A stretch of 64,000 nucleotides of DNA from Collinsella tanakaei (GCF_021531055.1 NZ_JADYTL010000003.1:1-64000), one strand, 5' to 3'. Counted from the stretch's first letter, positions 8,078-16,876 are shown. The notes: generated by a model from the letters alone, not told the origin. A program made the numbers and translations.

Positions 8078-9346
8078 ATGACCGATATCACCCCGTCTGG
8101 CGGCAAGGGGGCCGCCCAGGGCGCCACCGCGAATTCCACGAAGGAAATCCCGCTCATTCTGAAGATCTACGGCTTCCTCTGCATGGCCGACGGCATCGTC
8201 ACCGTCCCGATGATCTTCATCTTCGGCGCGATGGTCATGTGGGCGCTGCAGACGAATCCCGAGCTTATCGCTGTCGGCACCGACCCGACCCTGCCTGTCG
8301 TGCTGCTCGCGATCTCGATCGTCGTCACGCTCGGTAACGGCATCGCGCTGATCATCTTCGGCCATTCGCTGCTCAAGGATCGCCGCCGCAATGCCGCGCG
8401 TTGGTCCTATGCGCTCATCGCGACCACGCTCGTGCAGATCCTTCTGCGCATCATGCTCGAGGGCATCGGCACGAACCTCATCCCCGACGCCATCCAGCTC
8501 GTCATCCTGCTCACCCTGTCGGTGACCGTCGACCCGACGCTGCGCCACGAGCGCCATCTCGAGCGCACCGCACGCGATCTGACCGATCGCCAGGCGGCGC
8601 GCATGGGCATGCTCGGACGCGACCTCGAAGGCAAGGGCTACATCGAGCTCAACTTCTTCAATCTGTTCTGGGTGTTCGTGGTCTGCTGCGTGCTCGGTCT
8701 GATCATCGAGACCATCTACCACATGGTCGTCGTCGAGCCGGGCGTATATCAGGATCGCGCCGGCATGCTGTTCGGCCCGTTCTCCCCCATTTACGGCTTC
8801 GGTGCCGTGCTCATGACCGTGGCGCTCAACCGCTTCTACAAGGCCAGCCCCGTCATCATCTTCGTGGTGTCCGCCATTATCGGCGGCCTGTTCGAGGCGG
8901 CCGTGAGCTGGTTCATGCAGACCGGCTTTGGCGCCGTGGCGTGGGATTACTCGGGCTCCACGATCTTCGGGCTGTTCCCCGATCCCGTGGCCACGCTGTT
9001 CGGAGGGCGCACGAGCACTTTGTTTATGTGCATGTGGGGCGCGCTCGGCTTCGTGTGGATCAAGCTCTGCCTGCCGTGGCTGCTCAAGCTCATCAACATC
9101 ATCCCGTGGAAGCTGCGCTACTCCTTTACCGCCCTGTGCACCGTGCTCATGCTCGTCAACGGCGTCATGACGCTGCAGGCGCTCGACTGCTGGTTCGAGC
9201 GTCTGTCCGGCGTGGCGGGCACGACCCCGGTCGAGGCGTTCTATGCCGAGCACTTCGACGACGCCTACATGGCGCACCGCTTTGAGAGCATGACCATCAC
9301 GCCCGAGGACTCCGGCCGTATCGACAGCACCGCAGCGACCGCATAG
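8078..9346 (+). CDS. Putative ABC transporter permease, CmpB-like membrane protein
   Basis: 422 residues with about eight membrane segments. The N-terminal part (residues 25-160) has four helices. After a basic linker, the C-terminal part begins at FNLFWVFVVCCVLGLIIET and contains the signature region of PF06541 (putative ABC transporter permease, CmpB): LFGPFSPIYGFGAVL, then LFEAAVSWFMQ. The ATG is preceded by AAAGGA. No ATPase lies nearby, so a transport role rests on the family name alone. TATAGT at 8039-8044 could be its -10 element. Two palindromic repeats follow the gene. Confidence 0.75.
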   Translation: MTDITPSGGKGAAQGATANSTKEIPLILKIYGFLCMADGIVTVPMIFIFGAMVMWALQTNPELIAVGTDPTLPVVLLAISIVVTLGNGIALIIFGHSLLKDRRRNAARWSYALIATTLVQILLRIMLEGIGTNLIPDAIQLVILLTLSVTVDPTLRHERHLERTARDLTDRQAARMGMLGRDLEGKGYIELNFFNLFWVFVVCCVLGLIIETIYHMVVVEPGVYQDRAGMLFGPFSPIYGFGAVLMTVALNRFYKASPVIIFVVSAIIGGLFEAAVSWFMQTGFGAVAWDYSGSTIFGLFPDPVATLFGGRTSTLFMCMWGALGFVWIKLCLPWLLKLINIIPWKLRYSFTALCTVLMLVNGVMTLQALDCWFERLSGVAGTTPVEAFYAEHFDDAYMAHRFESMTITPEDSGRIDSTAATA

Positions 9347-9348
9347 CG

Positions 9349-9378
9349 CGGGAAAATAGGGACAGTCCCTATTTTCCC
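9349..9378. repeat. PE2 palindrome (GGGAAAAT type)
   Basis: Arms GGGAAAATAGGGAC and complement meet at a single central base. The same element recurs at 9466-9497 and at 20749-20780. It lies directly behind a stop codon and may also work as a terminator. Confidence 0.9.
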
Positions 9379-9439
9379 ACCCACGACCCGGAACTGCATG
9401 CGGTTCCGGGCCGTTCTGTTTGCGCATGGGAAGAACGTA

Positions 9440-9462
9440 AAATAACCCCAGGGTTTTATTAC
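9440..9462. repeat. Remnant of the PE1 palindrome family
   Basis: AAATAACCCCAGGGTTTTAT is the core of the PE1 family found at 42373 and 44572, here with one G lost from the CCCCAGGGG centre and with no paired second arm. Confidence 0.65.
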
Positions 9463-9465
9463 ATC

Positions 9466-9497
9466 GCGGGAAAATGGGGACTGTCCCTATTTTCCCG
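9466..9497. repeat. PE2 palindrome, second copy
   Basis: It reads GCGGGAAAATGGGGACTGTC in its first part and differs from the copy at 9349 by one base in the left arm, leaving one G-T pair. It sits just before the terminator of the RGG-tailed gene. Confidence 0.9.
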
Positions 9498-9503
9498 CCC
9501 ACG

Positions 9504-9537
9504 CAAAAACCCGACCGGTGCGGAGCCGATCGGGTTT
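9504..9537 (-). terminator. Terminator of the RGG-tailed gene
   Basis: On the minus strand AAACCCGATCGG pairs with CCGGTCGGGTTT across a short loop, and a T-run follows. Confidence 0.8.
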
Positions 9538-9568
9538 CGCATATCGCTATGACGCGCAGACGGAATGC

Positions 9569-10504
9569 TTAGAAGCGACCACCACGGTGGTTGCCGCTGA
9601 AGCCGCCGCGACCACCACGGTCGTCACGGCCGCGACCGCCACGGGGGCCGAAGTCGCCGCGCGGGCCACGGTCACCGCGGGGACCGCCGAAGCCGCCACG
9701 CGGGCCACGGTCGTCACGACCGCCGCGGGGGCCACCGAAGCCGCCGCGACCGCCGCGGTCACCACGCGGGCCACCAAAGCCGCCGCGACCACCACGGTCG
9801 TCACGACCGCCACGGGGGCCACCGAAGCCGCCGCGTGGGCCACGGTCGTCACGACCGCCGCGCGGACCGCGGTCGGCGTCGAGACCCATGGCGACCATCG
9901 GATCGATGATCTGGTCGAGCAGGGAGAGGATCTCGTTCGCGGACTCCGCGGACAGGGTCGGGATGAGCTTCTTGCGCTTGTTGCCCATCGCCTCGGCCAG
10001 CTCGGCGGCATCCTCGGAGGCGAACACGACGATCTTGCGCATGTCCTCCTCTTCCGGCTCGATGCGGGCGACGATGTCGTGCTTCTCGGCCTCGATCATG
10101 AGGGCGTTGAGCTCGCGCAGGCGCATGCCCATGAGCTCGGCCATCTCCTTCTGCTCCATGCGGGGCTTGAGCTCGAGGAGCTTGAGCGCGCGCTGCAGAT
10201 CGCGCAGGCGGGCGGCGTCCTCCTCGGCCTCCTCGCGCATCATGTCGCGACGACCGCGCAGCAGGCGGGCGGCGCGATTCACCTTATCGAACAGCTCGTC
10301 GTCGAGGTTCGCCACGTCGGTCTTGGGCTCGGCGTCCTGCTCCGGGGCAACCTCGGCCTCGGAAGCGTCCTCGACGGTCTCGTCGTCGGCGACCAGCTCG
10401 GACACGGCCTCGGTCTCGACGACAGCCTCGGCCGCGTTCTCGACGGCCGCTTCCACGTTCTCGTTCTCGATCATGTTCTCGTTGTTCTCGCTGTACTCAG
10501 ACAT
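9569..10504 (-). CDS. Winged-helix protein with acidic N-terminus and long RGG-repeat tail
   Basis: 311 residues in three zones. Residues 1-65 are very acidic and low-complexity. Residues 70-205 form a helical and winged-helix region resembling MarR-type domains (KEMAELMGMRLRELNALM, then a beta-wing-like stretch KIVVF). From about residue 210 the tail is nearly all RGG, RGGFGG and DDRG repeats ending GGRF. RGG tails in other proteins bind RNA and promote condensates. The ribosome site GGAGGAATG fits the ATG. A DNA- or RNA-binding role is likely; the target is unknown. The repeat tail is encoded by near-identical codon blocks, so its length may vary among strains. Confidence 0.8.
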   Translation of the reverse strand: MSEYSENNENMIENENVEAAVENAAEAVVETEAVSELVADDETVEDASEAEVAPEQDAEPKTDVANLDDELFDKVNRAARLLRGRRDMMREEAEEDAARLRDLQRALKLLELKPRMEQKEMAELMGMRLRELNALMIEAEKHDIVARIEPEEEDMRKIVVFASEDAAELAEAMGNKRKKLIPTLSAESANEILSLLDQIIDPMVAMGLDADRGPRGGRDDRGPRGGFGGPRGGRDDRGGRGGFGGPRGDRGGRGGFGGPRGGRDDRGPRGGFGGPRGDRGPRGDFGPRGGRGRDDRGGRGGFSGNHRGGRF

Positions 10505-10736
10505 GCATTCCTCCTGCGCCCTCGGCGCTCTACAGGCGGCAATCCTTCCTGCCGCGACTCACACAGGCCTTCCGGCCAGCTTGCAAGTGTAGAGGTACCG
10601 GCACCCATACGCTGCGAGAAACCGTATGAACACAAAAGCAGCGCCGAGCGAGCGCGCCCGGCCGGGACGGGCCGTCTTCAAGAGACACGCATCGGCCAAA
10701 GGCGGGATGACGCCCATTGGGTCAGTCCGCCCCACG

Positions 10737-10774
10737 CAAAAGCCGGCCCCGTGGCGAACGCCCCGAGGCCGGCT
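10737..10774 (-). terminator. Terminator of the XRE-aminotransferase gene
   Basis: On the minus strand AGCCGGCC (10767-10774) pairs with 10741-10748, followed by TTTTGCG. Confidence 0.7.
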
Positions 10775-10807
10775 CTCACGGCATATGTCGCAACGGACCC
10801 TTCCGCC

Positions 10808-12397
10808 TTACGCCTGACGGTACGTGGACAGGAAGTCCGCCAGCTCGCGCACGGCGTCGCGCAGCACGCCCATGCGCGGCAGGAACACAATGCGGAAGTG
10901 GTCGGGCTCCGGCCAGGCGAAGCCGCCGCCGCGCGTGATGAGGATGCGCTTCTCGTGCAGCAGGTCGAGCGCGAACTGCTCGTCGCTCGTGATGTTGAAC
11001 TTCTTGACGTCGAGCTTGGGGAAGATGTAGAACGCCGCCTTGGGCTTCACCGCGGTGACGCCGTCGATCTCGTTGAGCGCCTCGTAGATGAAGTTGCGCT
11101 GCTCGTAGACGCGGCCGCCGGGCTCCACGTAGCTCTTGACGCTCTGGTAGCCACCCAGCGCGGTCTGGACGATGGACTGACCGGGCACGTTGGAGCACAA
11201 GCGCATGTTGGACAGCATGTTGACACCGTAGATGAAGTCCTTCATGCAGTTCTTGTTGCCCGACAAGATCATCCAGCCGATACGGAAACCGCAGGCCATG
11301 TGCGACTTGGACAGACCCGAGAAGGTGACGCACGGAACGTCGGGTGCCAGCGAGGCGGTCGAGACGTGCTCCAGGCCGTCCATGACCAGGCGGTCGTAGA
11401 TCTCGTCGGAGAAGATCATGAGCTGGTGCTTACGGGCGATCTCGACGATCTGCTCGAGCAGCTCGCGCGGATACAGCGCACCGGTCGGGTTGTTGGGGTT
11501 GATGATGACGATCGCCTTGGTGCGGCTCGTGATCTTGGACTCGATGTCGGCGAGGTCGGGGTTCCACTCGGCCTGCTCGTCGCAGACGTAGTGCACCGGC
11601 GTGCCGCCGGCGAGCGCAGCGCAGGCGCTCCACAGCGGGTAGTCGGGCATGGGGATGAGGATCTCGTCGCCGTTGTCGAGCAGCGCGTTCATGCACAGCT
11701 GGATGAGCTCGGACACGCCGTTGCCGGTGTAGATGCCGTCCATGCTCACGTTGGGGATGTTCTTGAGCTGCGCGTACTGCATGATGGCCTTGCGGGCGCT
11801 GAACAGGCCGCGAGCCTCGGAATAGCCCTCGCACTCGGTCAGCTGATGGCGCATGTCCTGGATGACTTCCTCCGGAGCGCGGAACCCGAACGGCGCCGTG
11901 TTGCCGATGTTCAGCTTGAGGATGCGCTGGCCGTCGGCTTCCATGCGGGCCGCCTCATCGGTGATGGGACCGCGGACGTCGTACAGGACGTTGTCGAGCT
12001 TGGAGGATTTCTTGAATTCGCGCATGTATGTGCTCCTTTTGATGTCATGCCGGTCGTGCGCCGGCTGTTGCGCTGCGGTCGAACGGGGGGAAGCGGCCTC
12101 ATGCCGCGCGCTAGCTCGCATGCCGGCAAGCAGGTCCGAGCCATCGGCGACCTCGTGCGCGGCGGCATGGGGCAGATCCGACTCGCCCGTGAGCCATGCG
12201 GCATCGACACCGAGAATCTGCGACAGCAGGGCCACGACGTCGGCACGCGGCATGGTCTTGCCGCTCACATATTGGCTGATCTGGCTTTTTCCCAATTTAC
12301 CGCCGAGTTCGGAAGCCGCCTTGACCATATCGGCCTGCTTGAGGCGATGATCGGCCATGGCGGCTTTGAGTCGTTCGGCGAATATCTGATGGGCCAT
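10808..12397 (-). CDS. alaA: XRE regulator fused to alanine aminotransferase (AlaA-like)
   Basis: 529 residues as one frame. Residues 10-75 are an XRE/Cro helix-turn-helix (LKQADMVKAASELGG, then KSQISQYVSGKTMPR). After a linker, residue 125 begins MREFKKSSKLDNV, the usual N-terminus of AlaA, and the remaining 405 residues match the usual full length of that enzyme. The PLP lysine is present in SGLSKSHMACG and the substrate-binding NPNNPTGA is intact, so catalysis (pyruvate plus glutamate to alanine) is expected. An internal ribosome site before codon 125 could yield a separate enzyme. MocR/GabR proteins combine GntR-type helix-turn-helix domains with aminotransferase folds; here the DNA-binding part is XRE-type. 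The upstream TTGAAC array suggests autoregulation. Confidence 0.88.
   Translation of the reverse strand: MAHQIFAERLKAAMADHRLKQADMVKAASELGGKLGKSQISQYVSGKTMPRADVVALLSQILGVDAAWLTGESDLPHAAAHEVADGSDLLAGMRASARHEAASPRSTAAQQPAHDRHDIKRSTYMREFKKSSKLDNVLYDVRGPITDEAARMEADGQRILKLNIGNTAPFGFRAPEEVIQDMRHQLTECEGYSEARGLFSARKAIMQYAQLKNIPNVSMDGIYTGNGVSELIQLCMNALLDNGDEILIPMPDYPLWSACAALAGGTPVHYVCDEQAEWNPDLADIESKITSRTKAIVIINPNNPTGALYPRELLEQIVEIARKHQLMIFSDEIYDRLVMDGLEHVSTASLAPDVPCVTFSGLSKSHMACGFRIGWMILSGNKNCMKDFIYGVNMLSNMRLCSNVPGQSIVQTALGGYQSVKSYVEPGGRVYEQRNFIYEALNEIDGVTAVKPKAAFYIFPKLDVKKFNITSDEQFALDLLHEKRILITRGGGFAWPEPDHFRIVFLPRMGVLRDAVRELADFLSTYRQA
12023..12040 (-). promoter_or_regulatory. Internal ribosome binding site for separate AlaA
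   Basis: AAAAGGAG (12033-12040, minus strand) sits 7 bases before the in-frame ATG at 12025-12023. The spacing is ideal, so a 405-residue enzyme without the XRE domain may be made from the same message. Confidence 0.75.
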
Positions 12398-12408
12398 CTC
12401 ATCTCCAG

Positions 12409-12498
12409 AAGTTCAATTTCGTATCGAGTTTGAACTTTTGACGGGTGCAGAAAGTTCAAAGTTCAATGTAACGAAGTCTAGCATAGATTAAATTGAAC
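12409..12498. promoter_or_regulatory. Array of five GTTCAA/TTGAAC half-sites
   Basis: GTTCAA occurs at 12411-12416, 12454-12459 and 12461-12466, and TTGAAC at 12430-12435 and 12493-12498. They lie between the divergent XRE-aminotransferase gene and the cysteine hydrolase gene. This is the expected place for an operator bound by the XRE domain, and both genes could be controlled by it. Confidence 0.65.
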
Positions 12499-12568
12499 TT
12501 CCCCAGAATTTCGCCGCGGGGTATCATCAATGCGAAATCCGCATCTCCGCACCGACAGGAGGCACCCT

Positions 12569-13102
12569 ATGGCCAACAACTATCTCGTCGCCATCGATAT
12601 GCAGAAGGATTTCGTCGACGGTGCGCTGGGCACACCGGAGGCGCAGGCAATCGTCGATGACGTCGCCGCGTACGCCCGCGCTTTCGAGGGCACCGTCGTG
12701 TTCACGCGCGACACCCACGAGGCGGACTACCTCAAAACCCAGGAAGGCCGCAACCTGCCGGTCGAGCACTGCATCCGCGACACCCCGGGCTGGCAGCTCG
12801 TTCCCGCACTCGAAGCCGTGCGCGCCGACCGTCAGGCACCCGTGTTCGATAAGCCCACGTTCGGCTCGGTCGAACTCGTGTGGTGGCTCGCCCAGCGCAA
12901 CGACGAGGAGCCCATCGACTCCATCGAGGTCATCGGCCTGTGCACCGATATCTGCGTGGTGAGCAACGCCCTGCTCATCAAGGCGCATTTCCCCGAGATC
13001 CCCGTGCGCACGCAGGCGCATCTCTGCGCCGGCGTCACCCCCGCCGCGCACGAGGCAGCGCTGACCACCATGCGCAGCTGCCAAGTGGAGGTTTCCGAGT
13101 AG
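12569..13102 (+). CDS. Cysteine hydrolase of the isochorismatase/nicotinamidase family
   Basis: 177 residues from the ATG at 12569, which follows AGGAGG at ideal distance; a longer frame from 12530 lacks one. The catalytic aspartate lies in VAIDMQKDFVDG and the nucleophile cysteine in GLCTDICVVSNAL, preceded by a conserved Val-Glu-Leu helix. The metal-binding HxxH arrangement of true nicotinamidase is weak here (FTRDTHEADY). The enzyme probably hydrolyses an amide such as nicotinamide, feeding NAD salvage, but other amides are possible. It is divergent from the XRE-aminotransferase gene and shares its operator region. Confidence 0.85.
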   Translation: MANNYLVAIDMQKDFVDGALGTPEAQAIVDDVAAYARAFEGTVVFTRDTHEADYLKTQEGRNLPVEHCIRDTPGWQLVPALEAVRADRQAPVFDKPTFGSVELVWWLAQRNDEEPIDSIEVIGLCTDICVVSNALLIKAHFPEIPVRTQAHLCAGVTPAAHEAALTTMRSCQVEVSE

Positions 13103-13180
13103 TTTTCGGTATCCTTGGACCCGTTTCGCCCTTCTATGGGGCAGGTTTCGCGCGTACACGAGCCAGGCAAATCAAAAAAC

Positions 13181-13310
13181 GCGTTTACGGTTCGATTTTA
13201 GCCGGGTCCCTTGAGTAGCCGCACCCTTCACTCCAGCGAACCCGCTGGTCAGAGGAGCGCCCAAAATCCGGCTACTCGGAAGGTCGCCCTAAAACCGAAC
13301 CGTAAACCGC
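13181..13310. repeat. 130-base imperfect inverted repeat between convergent genes
   Basis: Arms of about 41 bases (13181-13221 and 13269-13310) pair with few mismatches. The outer part reads GCGTTTACGGTTCG. A second small hairpin, AGCGAACCCGCT, sits in the loop. It lies between the 3' ends of the cysteine hydrolase and feoAB, so it could be a bidirectional terminator or a decayed mobile palindrome. Confidence 0.75.
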
Positions 13311-13324
13311 TATTCCCATCCGCC

Positions 13325-15682
13325 TTACGCCATCCCGAGCATCATGCCGATCGCGTGCACCGCGAACGCCACGATCCAGGCGACGCCGCACTGCATGACC
13401 ACGACGATGAGCGCGTAGCGGCGCCCCAGCTCGTTGCGCACGGCCGAGATCGCGGCCACGCAGGGCGTGTAGAGCAGCGTGAACGTCAGGAACACGTAGG
13501 CGGTCAGCGGGGTGAACAGCTGCGCGAGCCCGGAGGTCGAACCGCCCATGAGCACAGTCAAGGTGGCGACCACGTTCTCCTTGGCCCCGAAGCCCGCCAC
13601 GAGGGCCGCGGCGGAGGTCCAGTTGCCAAAGCCGAGCGGCGCGAACACAGGGGCGATCAGCGTGCCGAGTGCGGCGAGCATGCTGTCGGCCTGGTCGGAC
13701 ACCACGTTGAATCGGATATCGAACGTCTGCAAGAACCAGATGATGACGCTCGCCACGAAGATGATGGTGAACGCCTTCGTCGCAAAGCCCTTGGCCTTGT
13801 CCCACGCCAGCAGCAGGGTGGTCTTGGCGCTCGGCAGGCGGTAGTTGGGCAGCTCCATCACGAACGGAACCGGGTCGCCGCGGAAGGCGGTGCGCTTGAG
13901 CACGAGCGCCACGAGCACACCCACGACCATACCCATGATGTACAGCGAGATCATGACGAGCGGCGCATGCTGCGGGAAGAACGCCGCCGAGAACAGCGCG
14001 TACACGGGGAGCTTTGCCGAGCAGCTCATGAACGGCGTGAGCATGGCCGTCATCTTGCGGTCGTGCTCGGAGGGCAGCGTGCGCGTGGCCATGATGGCCG
14101 GCACGCTGCAGCCGAAGCCGATCAGCATGGGCACGAAGCTGCGACCCGAAAGGCCCAGCTTGCGCAAGATCTTGTCCATGACGAACGCGACGCGCGCCAT
14201 GTAGCCGGAATCCTCGAGGATCGACAGCAGCAAGAACAGCACGACGATGATCGGCAAAAACGACAGCACGCTGCCCACGCCCGCGAACACGCCGTCGATC
14301 ACGAGCGAGTGCACCACGGGGTTCACACCGAAGTCGCCAAGCGCCGCGTCCACCACGGCGGTGAACTCGCCGATGGCGATCTCGAGCAGGTCGGACAGGC
14401 GCTGGCCGATCACGTCGAACGTCAGCCAGAACACAAGCGCCATGATGCCGATGAACACCGGGATGGCGGTGTACTTACCGGTGAGCACGCGATCGGCCGC
14501 CACGGAGCGCAGGTGCTCGCGGCTCTCGCGCGGCTTGACCACGCACGCGCCGCACACCTGCTCGATGAAGGAGAAGCGCATGTCGGCGAGCGCCGCCATG
14601 CGGTCGGTGCCGGACTCATCCTCCATCTGGGAGATGATGTGCTCGACGGCGTCGAGCTCGTTTTGATCGAGCGCGAGCGCGTCGATGACGAGTCGGTCGC
14701 CCTCGATCAGCTTGGTCGCGGCGAAGCGCACCGGGATGTGCGCCGCCTCGGCGTGATCGGTGATGAGGTGGATGAGGCCGTGGATGCAGCGATGCAGCGC
14801 GCCGCCGTCCGCGCCGTCTGCGGCGCAGAAGTCGATGCGCCCCGGATGCTCGCGATAGCGCGCCACGTGGATCGCATGCTCGGTGAGCTCGCCGATGCCC
14901 TCGTTCTTGGCGGCCGAGATCGGCACGACCGGGATGCCGAGCGCCGCCTCGAGCGCATTGACGTCCACCGTGCCGCCGTTGGCCGTAACCTCGTCCATCA
15001 TGTTCAAGGCGAGCACCATCGGCCGGTCGAGCTCCATGAGCTGCAACGTGAGGTACAGGTTGCGCTCGATGTTCGTCGCGTCGACGATGTCGATGATGGC
15101 GTCGGGCCGCTCATCCAAGATGAACTGGCGGCTCACCACCTCCTCGCTCGTATACGGCGACAGCGAGTAGATGCCCGGCAGGTCGGTGATCGTGGCGTTG
15201 GGATAGTTCTTGAGCTGGCCGTCCTTGCGGTCGACCGTGACGCCCGGGAAGTTGCCCACATGCTGGTTCGAGCCGGTCAGCTGGTTGAACAGCGTCGTCT
15301 TGCCGCAGTTCTGGTTGCCGGCGAGCGCAAAGGTGATGGGTGCGCTCTCGGGAAGGGCCGCCCCCTCGCGGCGCGGACAGGCGGGTTCCTCGCCGAAGGC
15401 GGGATGCGCCGTGGCCGCCGGCGACGCGCTGCGATAGAGCAGCTCATGTGCGTCGTGGATGTTGACGAGCTCGATGCGCGACGCGTCGTCGCGCCGCAGG
15501 GTGAGCTCGTAGCCGCGCAGGCGGATCTCCATCGGGTCGCCCATGGGGGCGTACTTCATCATGGTGACCTCGGTGCCCGGCGTGAGTCCCATATCGAAGA
15601 TATGCTGGCGCAGCACCGCGTCGTCGGACTCAACCGACGCGATGATCGCATCCTTGCCGATTTCCAGCTCATCTAGCGTCAT
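13325..15682 (-). CDS. feoB: FeoA-FeoB fusion ferrous iron transporter
   Basis: 785 residues. Residues 1-80 are a FeoA-type SH3-like domain (FDMGLTPGTEV). From about 115 comes the FeoB GTPase: G1 GNQNCGKTT, G3 DLPG, G4 NMMD, G5 near ISAAKN. Then the helical regulatory domain, and from about 410 the membrane part with the two Gate motifs (SGYMARVAFVMDK and the later FxxxxxIW region) and the conserved cysteine segments GFGCSVPA and PFMSCSAKLP. It imports ferrous iron across the cytoplasmic membrane. G1 has Cys where Ser is more usual. The ATG follows AGGAAAG. No separate feoA or feoC gene is adjacent. Confidence 0.95.
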   Translation of the reverse strand: MTLDELEIGKDAIIASVESDDAVLRQHIFDMGLTPGTEVTMMKYAPMGDPMEIRLRGYELTLRRDDASRIELVNIHDAHELLYRSASPAATAHPAFGEEPACPRREGAALPESAPITFALAGNQNCGKTTLFNQLTGSNQHVGNFPGVTVDRKDGQLKNYPNATITDLPGIYSLSPYTSEEVVSRQFILDERPDAIIDIVDATNIERNLYLTLQLMELDRPMVLALNMMDEVTANGGTVDVNALEAALGIPVVPISAAKNEGIGELTEHAIHVARYREHPGRIDFCAADGADGGALHRCIHGLIHLITDHAEAAHIPVRFAATKLIEGDRLVIDALALDQNELDAVEHIISQMEDESGTDRMAALADMRFSFIEQVCGACVVKPRESREHLRSVAADRVLTGKYTAIPVFIGIMALVFWLTFDVIGQRLSDLLEIAIGEFTAVVDAALGDFGVNPVVHSLVIDGVFAGVGSVLSFLPIIVVLFLLLSILEDSGYMARVAFVMDKILRKLGLSGRSFVPMLIGFGCSVPAIMATRTLPSEHDRKMTAMLTPFMSCSAKLPVYALFSAAFFPQHAPLVMISLYIMGMVVGVLVALVLKRTAFRGDPVPFVMELPNYRLPSAKTTLLLAWDKAKGFATKAFTIIFVASVIIWFLQTFDIRFNVVSDQADSMLAALGTLIAPVFAPLGFGNWTSAAALVAGFGAKENVVATLTVLMGGSTSGLAQLFTPLTAYVFLTFTLLYTPCVAAISAVRNELGRRYALIVVVMQCGVAWIVAFAVHAIGMMLGMA

Positions 15683-15750
15683 GCTCTGTATCGCTTTCCT
15701 CGCTCAACCAATCGCTCGTACTCTAGCACGAATCGGCGGGCCGTCCGGGG

Positions 15751-15847
15751 TCGGGAGCGTAATTTCACCCCAGGGGTTTTGTTGCACCGGGCAGCACATT
15801 GTGCTGCCCGGTGCAACAAAACCCCTGGGGTGAAATTACGCTCCCGA
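15751..15847. repeat. PE1 palindrome, 97 bases, perfect
   Basis: Both 48-base arms are exact complements. The conserved middle layer is AATTTCACCCCAGGGG plus TTTTGTTGCACCGG. The outer layer (TCGGGAGCG) and inner layer (GCAGCACA) are unique to this locus. It lies between the divergently separated feoAB start and the 3' end of a lysR gene. Confidence 0.95.
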
Positions 15848-15883
15848 CGCTGGGGAAGGAACACGTCCCCACATGACCCATCA

Positions 15884-16792
15884 CTAGGGCTGCAGGCAGC
15901 GCGGCCGATTGATCTCGTCCGGCCCGATGGCCACATGGTCCTTCACGTACTCGATAAAGTCGCTCATATGCGGCGGCAGCGATTTGCCACAGAGGTAGAT
16001 ACACCACGTCCGGCGCACGAGCGGCGAACCGTCGCGGTAAAACAGCGGCGTCAGGTGCAGATCACGGCTGTTCTTGAAGTTCTCGGGCACGAAGCTCAAC
16101 GCATAGCCCTTCCCCTGCGCCACGAGCTCCCAGGTGAAGTCGATGTAGCCCACGTTGCGCCCGGGCGTCATCTCCGTGCCGAAGCGCTCGCGCCACCAAG
16201 CCTGCAGCAGCTCGGCGGACTGTTCGTTGGTGCGGAAGTCGATACGGTCGAGCTCGGGCAGCTCATCGATATCCAGCGGATCGCGACTCACGAGATACGC
16301 CTGGTTGCAGTCGACGAGAATGCTCTTGATGGGCCCCTCGAAATCGCCGCGCACGAACACGACGTCCACCTCGCCGTCGAGCAGCTTGCGGAACAGCGTG
16401 TCGCTCTGCTCGTTGACCACGTCGAAGTGCACCTCGGGGTCGCCGACCTCGGTGTAGCCACCCAGCACGCCCCACAGGCTGTATTTGTTGAACGTGTAGG
16501 ACGAGCCGATCCGAATCGTGCGACGACGCTCCTGCTCAAGCTCGGCCAAGCCGCGCTTGGTCTGCTCGACGAACGCCTTGTGCTCGGCGGCGCGTCCCGC
16601 CAGATACGCCCCTTCCGGGGTGAAGACGAGCCCTTTCGGCGTGCGCTCGGCTATGCGGACGCCCATCTCGCGCTCGATATGCTGCAGGCGCTTGGTGAGG
16701 GTCGGCTGCGTCATATAGAGCGCGGCGGCAGCACGCGACACGTTGGGATTGCGATACAGCTCATCGATGATCTCCCAATCGAAATCCCTCAC
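15884..16792 (-). CDS. LysR-family regulator, likely controller of the tricarboxylate regulon
   Basis: 302 residues from a GTG preceded by GGAGGAGGGG. The winged helix-turn-helix is clear (VSRAAAALYMTQPTLTKRL, residues about 18-36). The effector domain follows from about 92. The gene is directly downstream of aconitase, on the same strand. Its own upstream region (16839-16864) carries a degenerate version of the operator found before aconitase, hydratase 1 and the dehydrogenase, consistent with autoregulation. The ligand may be citrate or aconitate; this is inference from context. Confidence 0.9.
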   Translation of the reverse strand: MRDFDWEIIDELYRNPNVSRAAAALYMTQPTLTKRLQHIEREMGVRIAERTPKGLVFTPEGAYLAGRAAEHKAFVEQTKRGLAELEQERRRTIRIGSSYTFNKYSLWGVLGGYTEVGDPEVHFDVVNEQSDTLFRKLLDGEVDVVFVRGDFEGPIKSILVDCNQAYLVSRDPLDIDELPELDRIDFRTNEQSAELLQAWWRERFGTEMTPGRNVGYIDFTWELVAQGKGYALSFVPENFKNSRDLHLTPLFYRDGSPLVRRTWCIYLCGKSLPPHMSDFIEYVKDHVAIGPDEINRPRCLQP

Positions 16793-16838
16793 GCGGACGC
16801 CCCTCCTCCATACGACCCTGCCTGCGTTTCATTATCGG

Positions 16839-16864
16839 CCAATATGACGCCGCATACCTATACC
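16839..16864. promoter_or_regulatory. Degenerate copy of the tricarboxylate operator
   Basis: The plus strand reads CCAATATGACGCCGCAT and then CTATACC, parallel to CCAATTGAAAGC and CTATGCC of the three strong sites. It lies about 50 bases upstream of the lysR start. Confidence 0.4.
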
Positions 16865-16876
16865 AAAATGCAATAG

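Noticed and set aside
9518-12433. 971-codon plus-strand frame across the RGG gene and alaA
   Set aside because: It covers two real minus-strand genes and their intergenic terminator; Ala/Thr-rich shadow of the RGG codons.
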